64,000 bases of DNA from Helichrysum umbraculigerum (GCA_949592205.1 CATIUR010000001.1:2928001-2992000); one strand, 5' to 3'; positions 47,905-60,815 are shown, numbered from the stretch's first letter. Made by a program: numbers and translations. The notes: generated by a model not told the origin, from the sequence alone.

Positions 47905-50119
47905 AAATGGCTAGGGCTCAGAAAAACATTTCCTTTCTCACAAATCAAACGACAAAGATACCCGACACCTCAAAACTTCATCCGTTTCAAACACCAGCGA
48001 CAGATTCAACTCCAGATCAGAAAAAATGGCGATAACACAAGAATACCAAACGGTTTGCCAAGGATCCAAAGGTTTGTTGAGCGACAAATTCAGGATCAGA
48101 AATAGCGATGTATAAGGCATATTGATGTGCGAATGCGAAATGTATTCGGTTTCAGCCACTGCAACATTTGACATTACCTTGTGATTGCTAATCAGTTTTT
48201 CACTTCGTTTTTTTTCAGTCTATTGCAATTCGCACAATTTAACCCAACAGATAACCCACGTAATAAGCACAATTTAATCTACACTACAAATTGAGTACTT
48301 AGTGCATCATGACTGTTACTTGTGGTTGAGAGTTGATGGATCATGGATATAGGATGCATTGGTTGGCCGTCGTGTATGTGTGTTTTTGATGCCAAATAGG
48401 TGAAGCATTATGCCTAATGTGGAATTAAAATAGCAAGATATTTCCCCCAAACTTAATATTACGATGTAGAAAGTCACCACTCACAAGGACAACAAATATA
48501 TGATAACAAAATCTTGCTACTTCCTACTTTGCAATAGATACCTGTCGGGTTACTAATAAATGAAATGTGCTAACGCTATGCAACTGAGTAGCTGAATATT
48601 TGGGTTTAGATTTAAGAAAACTACATATTCTTTACATACTAAATCTTTGTCCTTTGGGTATGTTCCCTGTTTATCTCCAAAGTGAACATGATCTCATATA
48701 AACTGATACGATAGGCTGCATATTCTTTAATCTAAATTGAAACCGAAAATTGTATTGTGATGGAGGTTGTGGCTCAACAAGCACTTCAACATGTGGAAGA
48801 AATACATTTTGGGTTTGGATGATTTTCGGATGTTCCATTTGATGGTGCAACTTGGGAACAATGATTTGTGCAAATAATGTGGACTATGGGGTTGGCTAGG
48901 CTAGATACACTATATTAGATGAACTATTTATGTATTGGAGATGTATATGTATTAATGTTCAACTGTGTTTATAGCTTAATCTGAAAATGTCTATTGATGA
49001 ATTGCTTATCAAGCTCGCCAACATTTACTGAACCAAGACTGAACATTTACATTCACTTTAAAGAGCGTTTATTTTCAATTTTCAGGGTTTTTTCATAAAC
49101 ACTAACCTTATTGATTAATTCACTAACATCTTATTAATTTGATTAAAGTTACTGACTTTTGGATTTGTGGTTTGGTTTATTTACTCAGATGTTGATGAGT
49201 TCTACGGGCTTTGTTATCCAGGTATACCTTTGTTGCAATTTGAGAATTACATGTTTTTGTAATTTTGATTGTAGTTTCTTATAAAACTGATGTACATTTC
49301 GTTGTAAATTTTTTTGTGTATATAATTCAATGTGTTCATGTTATATTTATCCATAAATCAAGAGGAAAAAAAATGAAAATCAGGTCATCTGTTATATTTT
49401 TAAAGTGATTGTAAGTTCAATTGCATATCCTGTTTGCAATTTATACAGATTTTAAGACGAGTTAGGTTTAATACTAACTGTGTAAACCAATAGATGAGTT
49501 AGACTTACTTTTATATTCATCTAAGTAAATGTATATGTCATTACTCTTTGTTTTATAATAATCCTAACGAATCCATATATATTATATACCTGTATCTATA
49601 TATCTATATATAAGTTTTTTATTATATACTCTACTTGGTTGTTTAGATGAGTATGTGTGTGGATAATTTAGTTATTAGATATGATATTATATTAAAGATG
49701 ACAAGTCTACATCAAATATGTGAGCAGATGAAAGTTTTTTCATTTTAATAGTTGCAATCGATTGTACTTGGTATTAATTTGATTGAGATAGCTAAAGCTA
49801 TGTTGTTGCCCACCCTTCGTTATATAACTGGACACAAAGTGGGTCAACGGGGTTTAGAGTCATCTACATTGTCTTCAATGGCAATACGGTATTATAAGCT
49901 GCTTTATGAATATCAAATTTTAGACTCTTCAAAAAGGGAACCCATTTTTATCCTACCGGATTTTGACCCGTTATTCTACCCACCTGTAATATTATACCGG
50001 ATAGTATATAGGTAATCACTGGTTGTAGCCTTACACATTTCGAAAGATCATCAAAAATACGTTGTTACGTGTTGTTTGCTTCATTTAGTGTTTGATTTTC
50101 CAAATTGTTGATCTTTGAT
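47905..50119 (+). other. Helitron body, no recognised gene
   Basis: Small open frames occur (for example 47899-48105 and 49752-50015) but I recognise none. Splice-like AG/GT sites surround short open pieces near 49190-49220, so this may be intronic or exonic DNA of the captured gene or genes. Confidence 0.5.
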
Positions 50120-50400
50120 TCAGGCAGCTGGAAAACTTAAAAGGCACAATGCAATTCATGTTTGAATGATGGAAAGTCAAACAAATCAGGTGTTGTACTT
50201 GAAGATCTAGTAAGTGGGAATTTTTATGTTGGGGACGCCATAAGGTTTCATTTCCCTAAAGCTTTGGCTATGACTATGTTGATTTGGAGCATGATCGAAT
50301 ACAGTGCCAAATATGAAGCTGATGGAGGACCTAACCATGTTAAAGAGATAACCAAATGGGGCACTGTACTTTTTATAAACGTTCAATTCTACTGCTGGCA
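50120..50400 (+). pseudogene. Captured GH9 endoglucanase exon fragment
   Basis: The translated segment carries signatures of plant glycoside hydrolase family 9 (membrane-type endo-1,4-beta-glucanase, KORRIGAN-like), which cleaves beta-1,4-glucan during cellulose synthesis at the plasma membrane. After an apparent 3' splice site (TTCAG, to 50122) comes GKLKRHNA, then, after a one-base frameshift near 50160, NDGKSNKSGVVLEDL, a GDAIRFHFPKALAMTMLIWS segment and IEYSAKYEADGG..NHVKEITKWGT. In the family this region holds the catalytic-domain DAGD motif; here it reads YVGDAIRF, so the first catalytic Asp is changed. Only about 90 residues of a roughly 600-residue enzyme are present. It is a gene fragment carried by the Helitron, not a working gene. 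Confidence 0.78.
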
Positions 50401-52722
50401 TCATGTGCCAGCTTGTGGGTCATGTTGCCTTTAATTCTTGTCTTTTTTCTATTGTGAGCTTCAACTTAAGAATGTAGATGGGGCAAAGTGGGCGAGTTGG
50501 GTAACATGTCAGAACAACTGATGTGGCAAAATGTGCAGGTTGAGTGGGTTGGTTAGTGGGTAAAAATGAGAAAGGATTAGTACGTGTAATTTTCTGGTAC
50601 GGGTTGGGTCCAATTTGACCTGAAACTTTTTTTTGCCCAAAATCTTAAAGCCTTTTTATGAATAAAGATTTCTATGGCAACCGTATTCGAAATTTTGATA
50701 TTTTCTCTATTTTAGAATACTTTTTTTTAACCCATTACAGATAAAATTCAACCAGAGTCGACCCGTTTAGAAGATATTAGAAACTTCACCGTGAATATAT
50801 TCGGCAAGGTTGACTAAATCTAACTTCCTCCCAGGGCTATTAGAAAACTTAAATCTCACTCAGAGACATCTCTCCTTTCATCATAATGACCTACAAGAGG
50901 AGGAAGGGTTCTAGAAGTAGCTGGTAGTGTCACTACACAACCAGTTCTTCAACATCTAGGCATCTCAATTTGGTCTGGTAGGTCAAATGATTGATCTTTC
51001 TTTTCTTCTTTATTTGGGTAAAGCAAATAGTTGGTGTTCCCCTCAAAATAGTTGATTTTTTTTCGAACCAATAGGCTTCTACTCATGTTGCAAATGGTTG
51101 TGTTAGTTTCATTATTCATATTGTGAACTTGAAAGAACTTGAGAACTATGATTAGACCAAGTGACTAACTGAACTTCCCATTTGCAAGCAACTCTTAGAA
51201 ATCTTCATTACAATCGATTTATAATACATGTTTTAATTTTTAACCTTTTATATATTGACTAATTACTTGAATAGCCCATTGAGCGATCTTTTGCTTTCAT
51301 TTGTCATAAGTAGTTAAGGCACAACCGAGTTATTAAGTATATAAGATAAGTTGGACCCATTTGTAAAAGTAGTAACTGTTATTTCATAGGTGTATCATTA
51401 GTTCCGAAACTTAAAAATACATTTACATATTTTATAGTTTGTAATCATATATGACACTCTAATTATGTATAATATAAATTAAAATTTAAGTAGAAGGTAT
51501 TTTCGAGCCAATCAGACTAACTGATACAAAAAAATGGTACATGATTGTACACATTACATAACCCGCCCAATTTGCCAAAGATTAAATCTAAAAAGAATAG
51601 AATCCTAGATAAATTCATGCTGACAAGTTTTCTTTGTAATTACAAGATACGTTCAAGAAATTGGAAAGGCAACAAGTACTTTTATACAAGAAGATTTGAA
51701 AACGGATAATGTATACAACTACATGTTTCATTTTGAATGGATTCTCAATGCTCATGAAAATTCAAGCCTCTGGATCACATAATGCAGTTGATTAGAGACA
51801 ATGATTTGCACTTCACAAGGGTTTGCTAAATCAATTCATGGAGTAGTCAACTATCAAAGGAACTATATATGTTAGCCAATGCATCATGCAACCTCCCTAT
51901 AATCTTCAAACCCTAACTCCTTAATAAAAAAGTGAATTCAATTAAAAAATTGAGAAATGGGAACGACTCCTTTGAAAAATTAATCAAGGGTATAGATGTT
52001 TTATTGCCTTATCTATTATATTTGGTGCTAGATTAGAATTTGGAGTTGTATACAAGTCTATAAACAAAGTAGGATATAATGGTTAGAAGTTTAGACTTTA
52101 CATTGTGTTATATGGTATCATTTTACAAACTTAAATCCTGAAAACATCAAGTAATTAGCATCCACCACCAAATTTATTACATAGTAAGCACTCAAACATG
52201 AAAAATGATAATCCTTAATCATTGATTAAGAAGTTAGAAATATATGATATTGCCGATCTCAAAACTTTGAAGCATCCATCCAACTTGATAAATTCTTCAA
52301 ACCTTTATGAAGTTATTTTACAGTTGTGGCACAAATCCGTGTGCTTAAAGGAAGTTGGGGCGAACGCTTCCAACTCTTTAGAAAAGGAAACAACTATTAT
52401 TGGGCTTATCTTTGGGGGTTATTTAAGATCTAAGGTAACAATGTCGTCACGAGAAGAGCTTCGATCTAAAATAAAATAAGTGCATTTTTATCTATATTAA
52501 GCAGCTAAAGTTGGTTCGTATATTTAATTTGTATATAAAGTTCACGAAATGTAGGGGAAATCAAACAGGCATGGATTTTATTATTGAACTATAAGGCGGT
52601 ACATGGACACTTGAAGACGTGTACAACGATATTGGACGACAAGTTAGTTCAGATTTTGTTGATCTTAAAATTACCTATAAAAAGAAAAATAATAGAAACT
52701 TTGTATTAAACTCATGTGAAAG
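50401..52722 (+). other. Helitron 3' body, no recognised gene
   Basis: AT-rich DNA without a supported gene. A short frame at 52222-52479 is unrecognised. It may contain introns of the captured gene. Confidence 0.5.
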
Positions 52723-52750
52723 CCCGCGAATTTCGCGGGTTATGATCAAG
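52723..52750 (+). terminator. Helitron 3' hairpin and end
   Basis: The CCCGCG-AATTT-CGCGGG hairpin is followed by TTATGATCAAG. This is the rolling-circle termination signal of Helitrons. Here the last four bases are CAAG. Confidence 0.85.
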
Positions 52751-53585
52751 TTAATATATTATAATATAGACAATTCTTGTATAATAAACATTCAATAATA
52801 TAGTTCCAACATAAACATAAATTCATATAATAAACTCAATAAACATTCATTCAAATAGTTATAATGAAAACCTAATTCATAATTAAATCAAATAAACAAT
52901 ATCCATAAATTAACTCAATAAGGTTATTAAAGTTACAAGGATAAAGAAATTGAACCAATTGTCGAACCAGCTCTTCCTAGGGTCAAAAACCTTCAAACCA
53001 TAGCTCCTTAGCTTCCAAATTCGCACCTTAAGTCGACCTTAAACCCTAATATTCGACTTTGTATTCTAAGAATCGTATATCCCTAAGTCTGGCCTAAGCC
53101 TCTATTTATAGTTTTGTTGGCCGACCTCCCAACCGCCGGTTGGATATTCCAACCGCCGGTTGGAGCATATTGTGTCCTGGTCCAACTCCGCGTCTTCCAC
53201 CGCCTTAATCCTTTAATACCCCAACCGCCGGTTGGGTAATCCAACCGCCGGTTGGACCTTCATTCCAGAATCTTCTAAATACGGGCCAGGCCTCTATTTG
53301 GGCTTCCTTCTTTTCTTTAACGGATTTTATTCTTCATTTTGGCCCAATTCTTCAATATTATCATTTTAGTCTTCAATTCTTTAAAGTTTAAGCTCCAACT
53401 TCTTCAAGTACTTCATTTTCTTCAGTTTTGGATTCGTTCTCGTTCCTTTTTCTTCAATCTTTAATTAAAATACATCTCTGCAAATATTAACAAAATAAGT
53501 ATCTAAAATCATATAAATACACTAAAATGTATATAAATATAGGGATAAAACAATATAAAATATAGTATCTATTTGATGCTTATCA
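52751..53585 (-). repeat. G 5' LTR, second part
   Basis: This continues the LTR broken at 36039 and ends with TATTTGATGCTTATCA. It holds four perfect CCAACCGCCGGTTGG words (53129-53143, 53149-53163, 53221-53235, 53241-53255) next to the minus-strand TATA box CTATAAATAG (53102-53111). Confidence 0.92.
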
Positions 53586-54389
53586 ATTATGATCTTGTTT
53601 TCTTACTTTATGAATATTGATTACTTCTTTAACATATTTGTTTAGATGAATAATATTTGTATGATTATTCGAGTATATGTTTATGTTGATTGATTTTATG
53701 AATGTTATTAAGGTTATATTTATATTGATTATATGATTATGATATTCATGCTATATAGCGAACGCTTGTGTGAATTGACTTAATAATTTAGATTTATGTT
53801 TTAATTATAACTTAAATATACTGACCAGTGATAGATTATAATTATAACTGGATTAAACTATAATTGATTAGATAATAACATTCGAGACCTTGAAGTTAGT
53901 TAACCTTAGTATACATTGAAGAGCTTAATCATAGGATACTTAAACCTTACCCAGGAGGATATCTACTTTTATATTTCAACATAAAATCAATTAGCTAACA
54001 AAAATAAACAAATAGGAGAATTTGAATATAAACATAGCTAATCTAGATAAAATATATCTTCTATCTACCTTATTCAAATTAGTTGTCTTTAATTACTTTA
54101 AATACTTTAGTTATCTCAATTATGTATCAAAATAAATATATGTTCGATCGGAACTAAAACGTCCCCCCTTTATCTGTAACATTAATTGTAATTAACTGTG
54201 AATATTTGTAAATATCATTTAGGGTTAAATTAAGAATTCCACTTTCCCAGTATTCCATACCTGGACTTACTTGTAAAACTATATTATACGAACGGGTCAT
54301 TCTTGACTGTATTGTGTGATAGTATTATTTAGTATTTCCTTGATTTAAAACTTGTTATTATTTGAATTAACAATACTTAGCACATATCA
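53586..54389 (+). repeat. H 5' LTR, distal part
   Basis: It matches 61835-62638 of the 3' LTR with scattered differences and ends CTTAGCACATATCA. It directly abuts the end of the G LTR. Confidence 0.9.
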
Positions 54390-54395
54390 AGTTTT

Positions 54396-54413
54396 TGACG
54401 CCGCTGCCGGGGA
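54396..54413 (+). promoter_or_regulatory. H primer binding site with nearby duplication
   Basis: TGACGCCGCTGCCGGGGA differs from the D site at one base. It is followed by about 30 bases including AACCGGTTGG, then a second CTGCCGGGGAAGCGG (about 54437-54452), so the distal part of the site is duplicated around an inserted word. Confidence 0.8.
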
Positions 54414-54519
54414 CACTTAACCGGTTGGACTTTTGTTCTGCCGGGGAAGCGGTAATTTTTAATTTTTTCCCTGTAAAAATATAAATTTTTATACATTAAA
54501 TTCAATTGAAAAATTGGCT

Positions 54520-54665
54520 CACCCATTTGAGATTACTAACAAAAAACAGAGGTATAAGGAGGGTCGCTCTGCTTCCCGAAAGGAGTAAATTTTTAATAAG
54601 CTTCACGCTAACCTGTTTCTCCGCTTCTGTGTATGATCATTGGAGCTACCGAGAACTTTTGATTA
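54520..54665 (+). other. H conserved leader block
   Basis: The region from GGCTCACCCATTTGAG through AGAGGTATAAGGAGGGT to GGAGCTACCGAGA matches the leaders of D and G, unlike the ORFs that follow. Confidence 0.7.
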
Positions 54666-54753
54666 ACTTTGTACATCGATTTTTTTTATTTTTAGTTAGT
54701 TTTTATTTTATTTTATTTTCTACTCTTTTTGTTTTTTCTCTTAGTTCTACAGG

Positions 54754-55690
54754 TATGTACCAAACCATGAATAATATTCCTGTGATTTTTCAAAACTCAA
54801 GAAACTATCATATGAACGAAGATATTGCTAACATGAAAATTGAGGAGTATATGAATAGATTTCCTGATGATATTTTCACAAGTTGATCTCATCCATCGAT
54901 TGTGAAAGCTAAGCAATCTATGGGGACGTCAAGTAAAGAATTGGAAGAATCCAAAGCTATTGGCCACAGTCAAGGAGATTCCATTTAACAACTTGAGGAG
55001 ATGATTCAAACAGATAAGTGCTCTCAATTATCTAATTCCTAATTTTCTAATGATATTTCTAGTGAATTTAATCAGGTAGCAGAAAATGAAGTGGAATGTT
55101 TGATATTGCCTAAACAAGATTTCAAGATTCTAATGAGAAATTGCTCTCGTTAATCAATTGTAATGACGAGGAAATCCTTGAAGTGAAAAACCAATATGGG
55201 GTTATGACAGAAGAGGAATTAATAGCCACTATGGATCCAGCTATTAATGAAAGTTCGTCATTACATCCGGAGGTGAACTAGCTGAAAACGGATAATCAAG
55301 AAATGGTAAGGATTGGAGAAGAAACTGAAAACAGAATTTGCGGTAATCAGACATCAAACAGCAATTGGATTACAACACAGTCGACAGTCGAAATCCAAAC
55401 GGTGGTTGAGTTGACGCAACTAACGGTTGTATTGTCTATAAGCACAGGTTCATTGTTTTACCAGTATGAAGATCCTTTTTGGCAATTCAAACAGAAGGAA
55501 AGTTTTTCGCAATTTTTGGGAAATCATGGAGCATCTCAGAAAGGACATTTACCTGCCATAAACGATAAGTATCTATTTTCTTTAATTTTATTAAATTTAT
55601 ATTCTATGAACATTTATAGATATTACTATCCATGCTTTATGCTAAGTGTGGGGAAAGTCACTAGATTTACAGGTAAGTAAGGTTGGAGTC
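54754..55690 (+). pseudogene. Decayed gag-region ORFs of H
   Basis: An ATG at 54754 opens MYQTMNNIPVIFQNS and runs to a stop at 54886 (after FPDDIFTS). Further broken frames follow to about 55680 (for example an open stretch from 55303). The position is that of gag, but I see no knuckle, protease or pol motif, and no clear similarity to the 412-aa ORF of D. This is probably a different, more decayed protein. Confidence 0.45.
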
Positions 55691-55705
55691 AAGCTAGTGC
55701 CTTGA

Positions 55706-55743
55706 AAAAAAATAAGCGCTTCTCGGGAGGCAACCCGTGCTTG
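55706..55743 (+). other. Athila intergenic hairpin
   Basis: AAGCGCTTCTCGGGAGGCAA is followed by CCCGTGCTT. CGGG pairs with CCCG around AGGCAA and the flanking AAGC pairs with GCTT. A similar 'GGGAGGCAACCC' block is, as I recall, typical of the region after pol in Athila elements. I did not find it in D. Confidence 0.6.
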
Positions 55744-57420
55744 TATATTTTGTATAATTGTTAGGTAGATTTAGTTTTAAGTTTTAGTATAAATTAGTTT
55801 ACGTTCTATTTATTTTTAGATAGGTAGAAGGAACTATTATTACTGCCACTAGTTTAATTTAAAATAGGTTTGGGCTAACCGATTGGGTTTTAATCATACG
55901 TGAACTAAAATGGGCCTAATATTTTATTATCCGGAGGAATTGGTTTAGTCAAATAGTATCTAGGCCAAACCCAACCGACGGTGCATTTAGCAACCGGCGG
56001 TTGGGAATTGGGACTTTTTCGTGAGATTTTCATTTATCCACCTCACATTCTTATCAAACTTAAATTAAAAAAAAAAAAAAATCCATTCCAAAGTATAAAT
56101 ATTTAACTTTATATTTGGGTAATTTTTTGATTCAGAATTTTTGAGTTAAGTTTATGTAAAGATCATTGTTAGAGTACTATAGTAATGATATTATGCTTAA
56201 ATTGATTCTTAATTTGAAAAATAATTGGTTGAAAAATTGGATTTAATTAATACTTGCGTTTAGAGGTTTTGTTTGTTTCGGTGGAATAAATTATGTTTTA
56301 AAAATCCGATTAGGAAAAGGTTTTAGGCTTACACTATTAATGTAAAAACCTAGGATATAAAATATGGATTTCAACATAATATTTCATTTATCTAGGTTTA
56401 ATAAATCTTCGTAAAGACCATTTTGTTAGGTATGCTTCAATGTGAAACAACTGTTGGGCTTAGAACCAACCGGCGGTTGGTAATCCCAACCGACGGTTGG
56501 ACGCTTTTTCGATTAAACACCAAGAAAGCAGTTATTTTAAACACACTTTTTCACAAAAACCAAAGAACATTAATCTTAGAATAGATTGTTACTAATTGTG
56601 CTTAAAATTCTGCACCTATTTTACTTAATCCAAGGTATGATTATAAATTATGAAGTGCTTGTATTTATGTGTTAGGGTTTCATATTTTGGATATGTCTAA
56701 TTACGAAATTGTTATATTTAGTTTATGAGAAATTTGTTGTTTAGGGTTTATTCTAGTAATATAATTTCTCTTAAATTGATTTTACCACTGGCGATTCTTA
56801 GTTAGAGATTCGGATTAGGTGATAAGCAAACTTTTGGGGTTTTTAATTTAGAACTTATTTATGTTAATACAGACTGTGTAGTTTATAATATATTTGATAA
56901 CATAGTTTTCATAGTAAGTTAAGATCTTCAATTTAGTTAACCCCAATGGAAGATTTTAAGTGATTGAGTGGCATTTAAATTGGTTAATTATTGTGAGAAG
57001 TTTCTATAGGTGTAATAATTTTTAAATTGAGAAATTGGAGCTACATTGCATGTACTTTTATCTAAGACTCCTACCAGTAATTAAATTAGGAAGTCGACGG
57101 TTGTAGGTACCCAACCGGCGGTTGAATACTTTTTGGCTTTATTTGGAGATAACATGAGAAAAAGCACCATTTTTTATCATACAAATAGCCTAGGAGAGAT
57201 GATCATAATGATAGTAATTAGTGGCATGTGGTTATGTGTTTCCATACTATCTTTAGTATTTTTATTTTATTTTTAATTTTTAATTTAGTATTTTATTATT
57301 GTAGTTTTAGTTATGTATATTATGGTATGTTTAATTTGTTTGTTTGTTTTGCTAGAATTCATTAAAGTTCGGCATTTATTTTTGGAAGCGAATAATAAGT
57401 TATCTTATTATTTATGAACT
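55744..57420 (+). other. H non-coding interior
   Basis: No gene. It holds several CCAACCG/CGGTTGG words (near 55975, 56000, 56466, 56486 and 57112), some perfect and some with one change, and a 14-base A run near 56068. Confidence 0.7.
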
Positions 57421-57447
57421 TTGTGGGTGTGTTCCCTAGAAACCCTC

Positions 57448-57516
57448 ACGAGACTATAACTCGTCCACTCGGGATACCGAGTGGTTTAAAGGCTTATTGC
57501 ATATGATAAATGCAAT
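57448..57516 (+). other. Hairpin cluster in H, matching D
   Basis: There are three consecutive hairpins: ACGAG/CTCGT (57448-57464), CCACTCGG/CCGAGTGG around GATA (57465-57484) directly abutting it, and ATTGCAT/ATGCAAT (57496-57516). In the middle stem H has TC/GA where D has TT/AA, a paired change. Confidence 0.78.
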
Positions 57517-58128
57517 CGTGATTAACTACGAAAGTGTGCTTTGTTGTATATTACGCTATGAGATCGAGAAGACGACCAATTACAATTGAACTAGCCAATG
57601 ATGAATTCGACAGTCAGGGGAATTTTTCGTTCTAATTTCTTTTCTTCCTTTTACTCACTTTATTTTATATGTTTATATACATTGAGGACATTGTATAATT
57701 TAATTGTGGGGAAAGGGTCGGTAGAAAAGAAATATTATTTAAGTTTTACTTTTGTTTACTTGTCCTATTATATAATAAAATTTTTATAAATTTTCATCAA
57801 ATTTAAAATTTTTAAGTTAATAACTAAGTATTTATTAGTTAGAATACTTTTGTTAAAAGTTTTGTTTTGTATTTAAAGGTTTAGACTTTAATGTGGATTA
57901 ACTATTTTGTACATATAACGTAAGTAATAATAAGTGATATATAGTTACATAATATGATGTACTAATAGGCAATCTATATGAGGATTTCTGAATTTTAAGA
58001 AATTAATAAAATAAATTGTATATTATTTTATGGTACATAATATGATGTATGACATAAAAACTCTTAATTCTTAGATTTATCATGCATAATTTTATATATT
58101 GATACTTATATGAAAACATTTGGGGGTT
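57517..58128 (+). other. H 3' non-coding region
   Basis: No gene. It aligns loosely with D (about 21400-22000, minus strand), including a short unconserved ORF at 57598-57789. Confidence 0.6.
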
Positions 58129-58181
58129 TACTAATTGTTTCCTCTGTTGTACGAAAGTACAGACCTGGTTTCTAATTAGTA
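58129..58181 (+). other. Two-tier stem-loop, H copy 1
   Basis: The outer stem is TACTAATT (58129-58136) with AATTAGTA (58174-58181). The inner stem is TGTAC-GAAA-GTACA (58148-58161), preceded by CTCTGT and followed by GACCTG. This is the counterpart of D copy 1. Confidence 0.8.
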
Positions 58182-58218
58182 TTCTTACAAATAATGAAAC
58201 ACCCCGAAAATCTGAATC

Positions 58219-58219
<1 letters not shown>

Positions 58220-58274
<55 letters not shown>
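58220..58274. repeat. (TA)n microsatellite
   Basis: About 27 TA units near the left end of J. Confidence 0.95.
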
Positions 58275-58276
<2 letters not shown>

Positions 58277-58367
58277 CTGTATACTGTCCCTTAACTTTAT
58301 TTTTATACATAAATATTCGACACGTAAGTTAAAACATCATTCTTAGGCATACTGAAGGGACATGGCC

Positions 58368-58467
58368 GTGGCGATTATAGGACATGGCCATGGCATGGTG
58401 CTGACAAGAATGCGAAGCTACTGATCAAGGACATGGCCATGGCGATTATAGAACATGCCCATGGCCT
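58368..58467. repeat. ACATGGCCATGG words in J
   Basis: There are four copies of an ACATGGCCATGGC-like word (58369, 58381, 58430 and 58452), two of them followed by GATTATAG. ATGGCCAT is self-complementary. On the minus strand TATAAAA (58307-58301) lies about 60 bases downstream. Confidence 0.8.
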
Positions 58468-60677
58468 GTCTGTTCAGCACTTGCACTATTTATTACCAAA
58501 TCCTGAATTTCAAACGTGCATATCTCAAAAACGACAAGTCCAATGACCATGAAAATTTGCAGGCACATGTAAAATGATATTTCAAACATTTCCCAATTTC
58601 CACTTTTCGTAAATTCGCGTTTTATCAAGAATTGGACTAGTGACCTCTTTATGGTCATTTTCGACCCATTCTAAAGACATACCAAATTCCAATCCACCCA
58701 ACATTAGACTTCAATTTTTTTACCACATTTCTAATACCATATTTAGGACTTAGTGCAATATTTATACTCGTCATATCGTAACCCCAACCTATTCTAGTCA
58801 TTTACCCATTAAGTGACCCATTTGGACACTTTTATGACCCATTTGGGTCTTTACCCATGTAACCACCATTCTAACTCTCAATTTACTTTCATTTGACTAT
58901 TCTAAGTCAACTTAGGCCAATTTCATTATCTATACTCCAATTTAACCATGAACATCAAAATTTCCATAAACTACAATATTTACATCATTTACAACAAGGG
59001 TTCAAGATTATCATTCCAAAACTTCAATGAGCATTGACCCAACTCATTGACTAGTTTGACTTCAATACCATATCAAGTTTGACTTTGATCATCCACATAA
59101 CAAGACCTTGACTTTTAACAACATGTGACAAAACCATGTTTTCTTAACAAAAAGGGGTGACATCAACATCTAGAGCATGATCAAGGGATAAGCTTGTTAC
59201 CGACAATGAAACAAGCTCCACCACTAGCAACCTTCGGGCCTTTTGCCCGGATCCCGTTGGGTCCACTTGGCTCACCTAAAAACATATAAACATGATAAAG
59301 TAAGCATAAAGCTTAGTAAGCAATGGGCTATCAATGATAATCAATATAAACTCATAACATACGTATATTAAGGATCCCTAATATCATATGCTAATTCCCG
59401 CAGAAATTAACATCTTCGGGCCTACACCCCGGTACATAATCACAAACTTATCAAGTAAATGCCATATCCAATACCGGTCCTTCCAAGTAAATAGAATATG
59501 CATTACTTGAAATATGATAGCATCATCCATTAACTTACCTCGCGATAGCCCACACCATTAATCACTTGTAACACGTGTAATATCTTCAACACAATTGTCA
59601 CCTAATTCAAGGTAATCACATAAGCACATATCAATTACACCTTCAACTTTCAATTCATTACTTGTATCATATTATACAAGTATTAATTTCATCATATGTT
59701 TCATACACTTTACACATAATCATATATAAATGGGTAATTATCATTATCACATCATCAATTTCATCAATAATCACCAAGAGCATCATCTTTTAGTGTATAA
59801 TCATATTCATCATATATCATTTACCCATTTATATATGATTTTGATTTCCTTTACACAAGGAATATAATTCAACATGCTAATTAGATGAATTCATTCATCA
59901 ATTCATTATTCTTTCATCAATTACCAATTACTATCATCATTTACATAATCAAAATCATTCAATTACTCATAAACACAAGGTTATGAGTTCTTTTCTACAA
60001 TTAACATCATTTAAACATATAATCTAGCTCAAAGAAGTGTATGAAACATAATTTCATTCATTAACCCAAGTACCCATCAATTTCATAAATCTAGGGTTTA
60101 ACTCAATCATTAAATTCATTAATTAAACACATAATATAGTGTTTCATTAGGTATGACCACTTAATTCATCATGTTATTTATCAATTTATTATAGAACCAA
60201 GACTAGGGTTTATGTTATTAATCCAACTTCACTTATAACATGAAATTAAACACAAAGGGAAGGTTAATAATACCTTTATAATGAAGAATTAAAGGATCAC
60301 AAGTTTTAATCTTCAAAACCCTAGCTTAATCTTTGATTTCTTTCTTGATTTCTCAAAACCGATCTCACTCAAATGTTCAGTACATGGTTTATGTGTTTTA
60401 AAATTGAGAATACAGTAGAGGTTTACAGAACCAGTGTTTTTATACTGCATCTTTCAATTAAACCCCTCAACTTATGGTACTTGACATAATTAGTCCCTCA
60501 AACACAAAATTCTTTATTTTACAAGTCATATGGACATAAAATAGTTTACATAGTTAGTCCTACTAACTTTAAACAATTAAAATTGTATATTTTAAAGTCT
60601 AAAACTTACGAAATTTGGGGCGTTACAAATAAGGCAAAAGAGATATAAAATCTTTAAAATCATACGATTCCTAAAAT

Positions 60678-60735
60678 AATCAAACTATGTCGCTTTGTTA
60701 TACTAAGGTATAGACTTGTCACCGCTTGTTTGATT
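60678..60735 (+). other. Two-tier stem-loop, H copy 2
   Basis: The outer stem is AATCAAAC (60678-60685) with GTTTGATT (60728-60735). The inner stem is TATAC-TAAG-GTATA (60699-60712), followed by GACTTG. The inner stem differs from the usual TGTAC/GTACA by a compensated change. Confidence 0.8.
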
Positions 60736-60757
60736 TAAATTGGATTTGCTTTACCTA

Positions 60758-60815
60758 AATCAAGTTATGTCGCTTTGTTGCATGAAAATGTAGACCTGTC
60801 ACCAATGCCTTGATT
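60758..60815 (+). other. Two-tier stem-loop, H copy 3
   Basis: The outer stem is AATCAAG (60758-60764) with CTTGATT (60809-60815). The inner stem is TGCAT-GAAA-ATGTA (60779-60792, one G-U pair), followed by GACCTG. Confidence 0.8.

Larger units (their letters stand above)
58195..60627 (-). mobile_element. Solo LTR J
   Basis: This 2433-bp LTR is flanked by AATAA (58190-58194 and 60628-60632). On the minus strand it starts TGTAACGCCCC and ends CGGGGTGTTTCA, which suggests a minus-oriented Gypsy LTR. It contains a (TA)n tract (58220-58274) and repeated CATGGCCATGG words. No ORF is supported. It sits between copies 1 and 2 of the H stem-loops. Confidence 0.9.

Noticed and set aside
47899..48105. 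68-codon ORF at the E/Helitron junction
   Set aside because: It begins inside the E LTR end, so it was not a frame before E inserted.
52222..52479. 85-codon ORF in the Helitron
   Set aside because: No recognised domain, atypical context, and no second copy for comparison; left as unassigned Helitron DNA.
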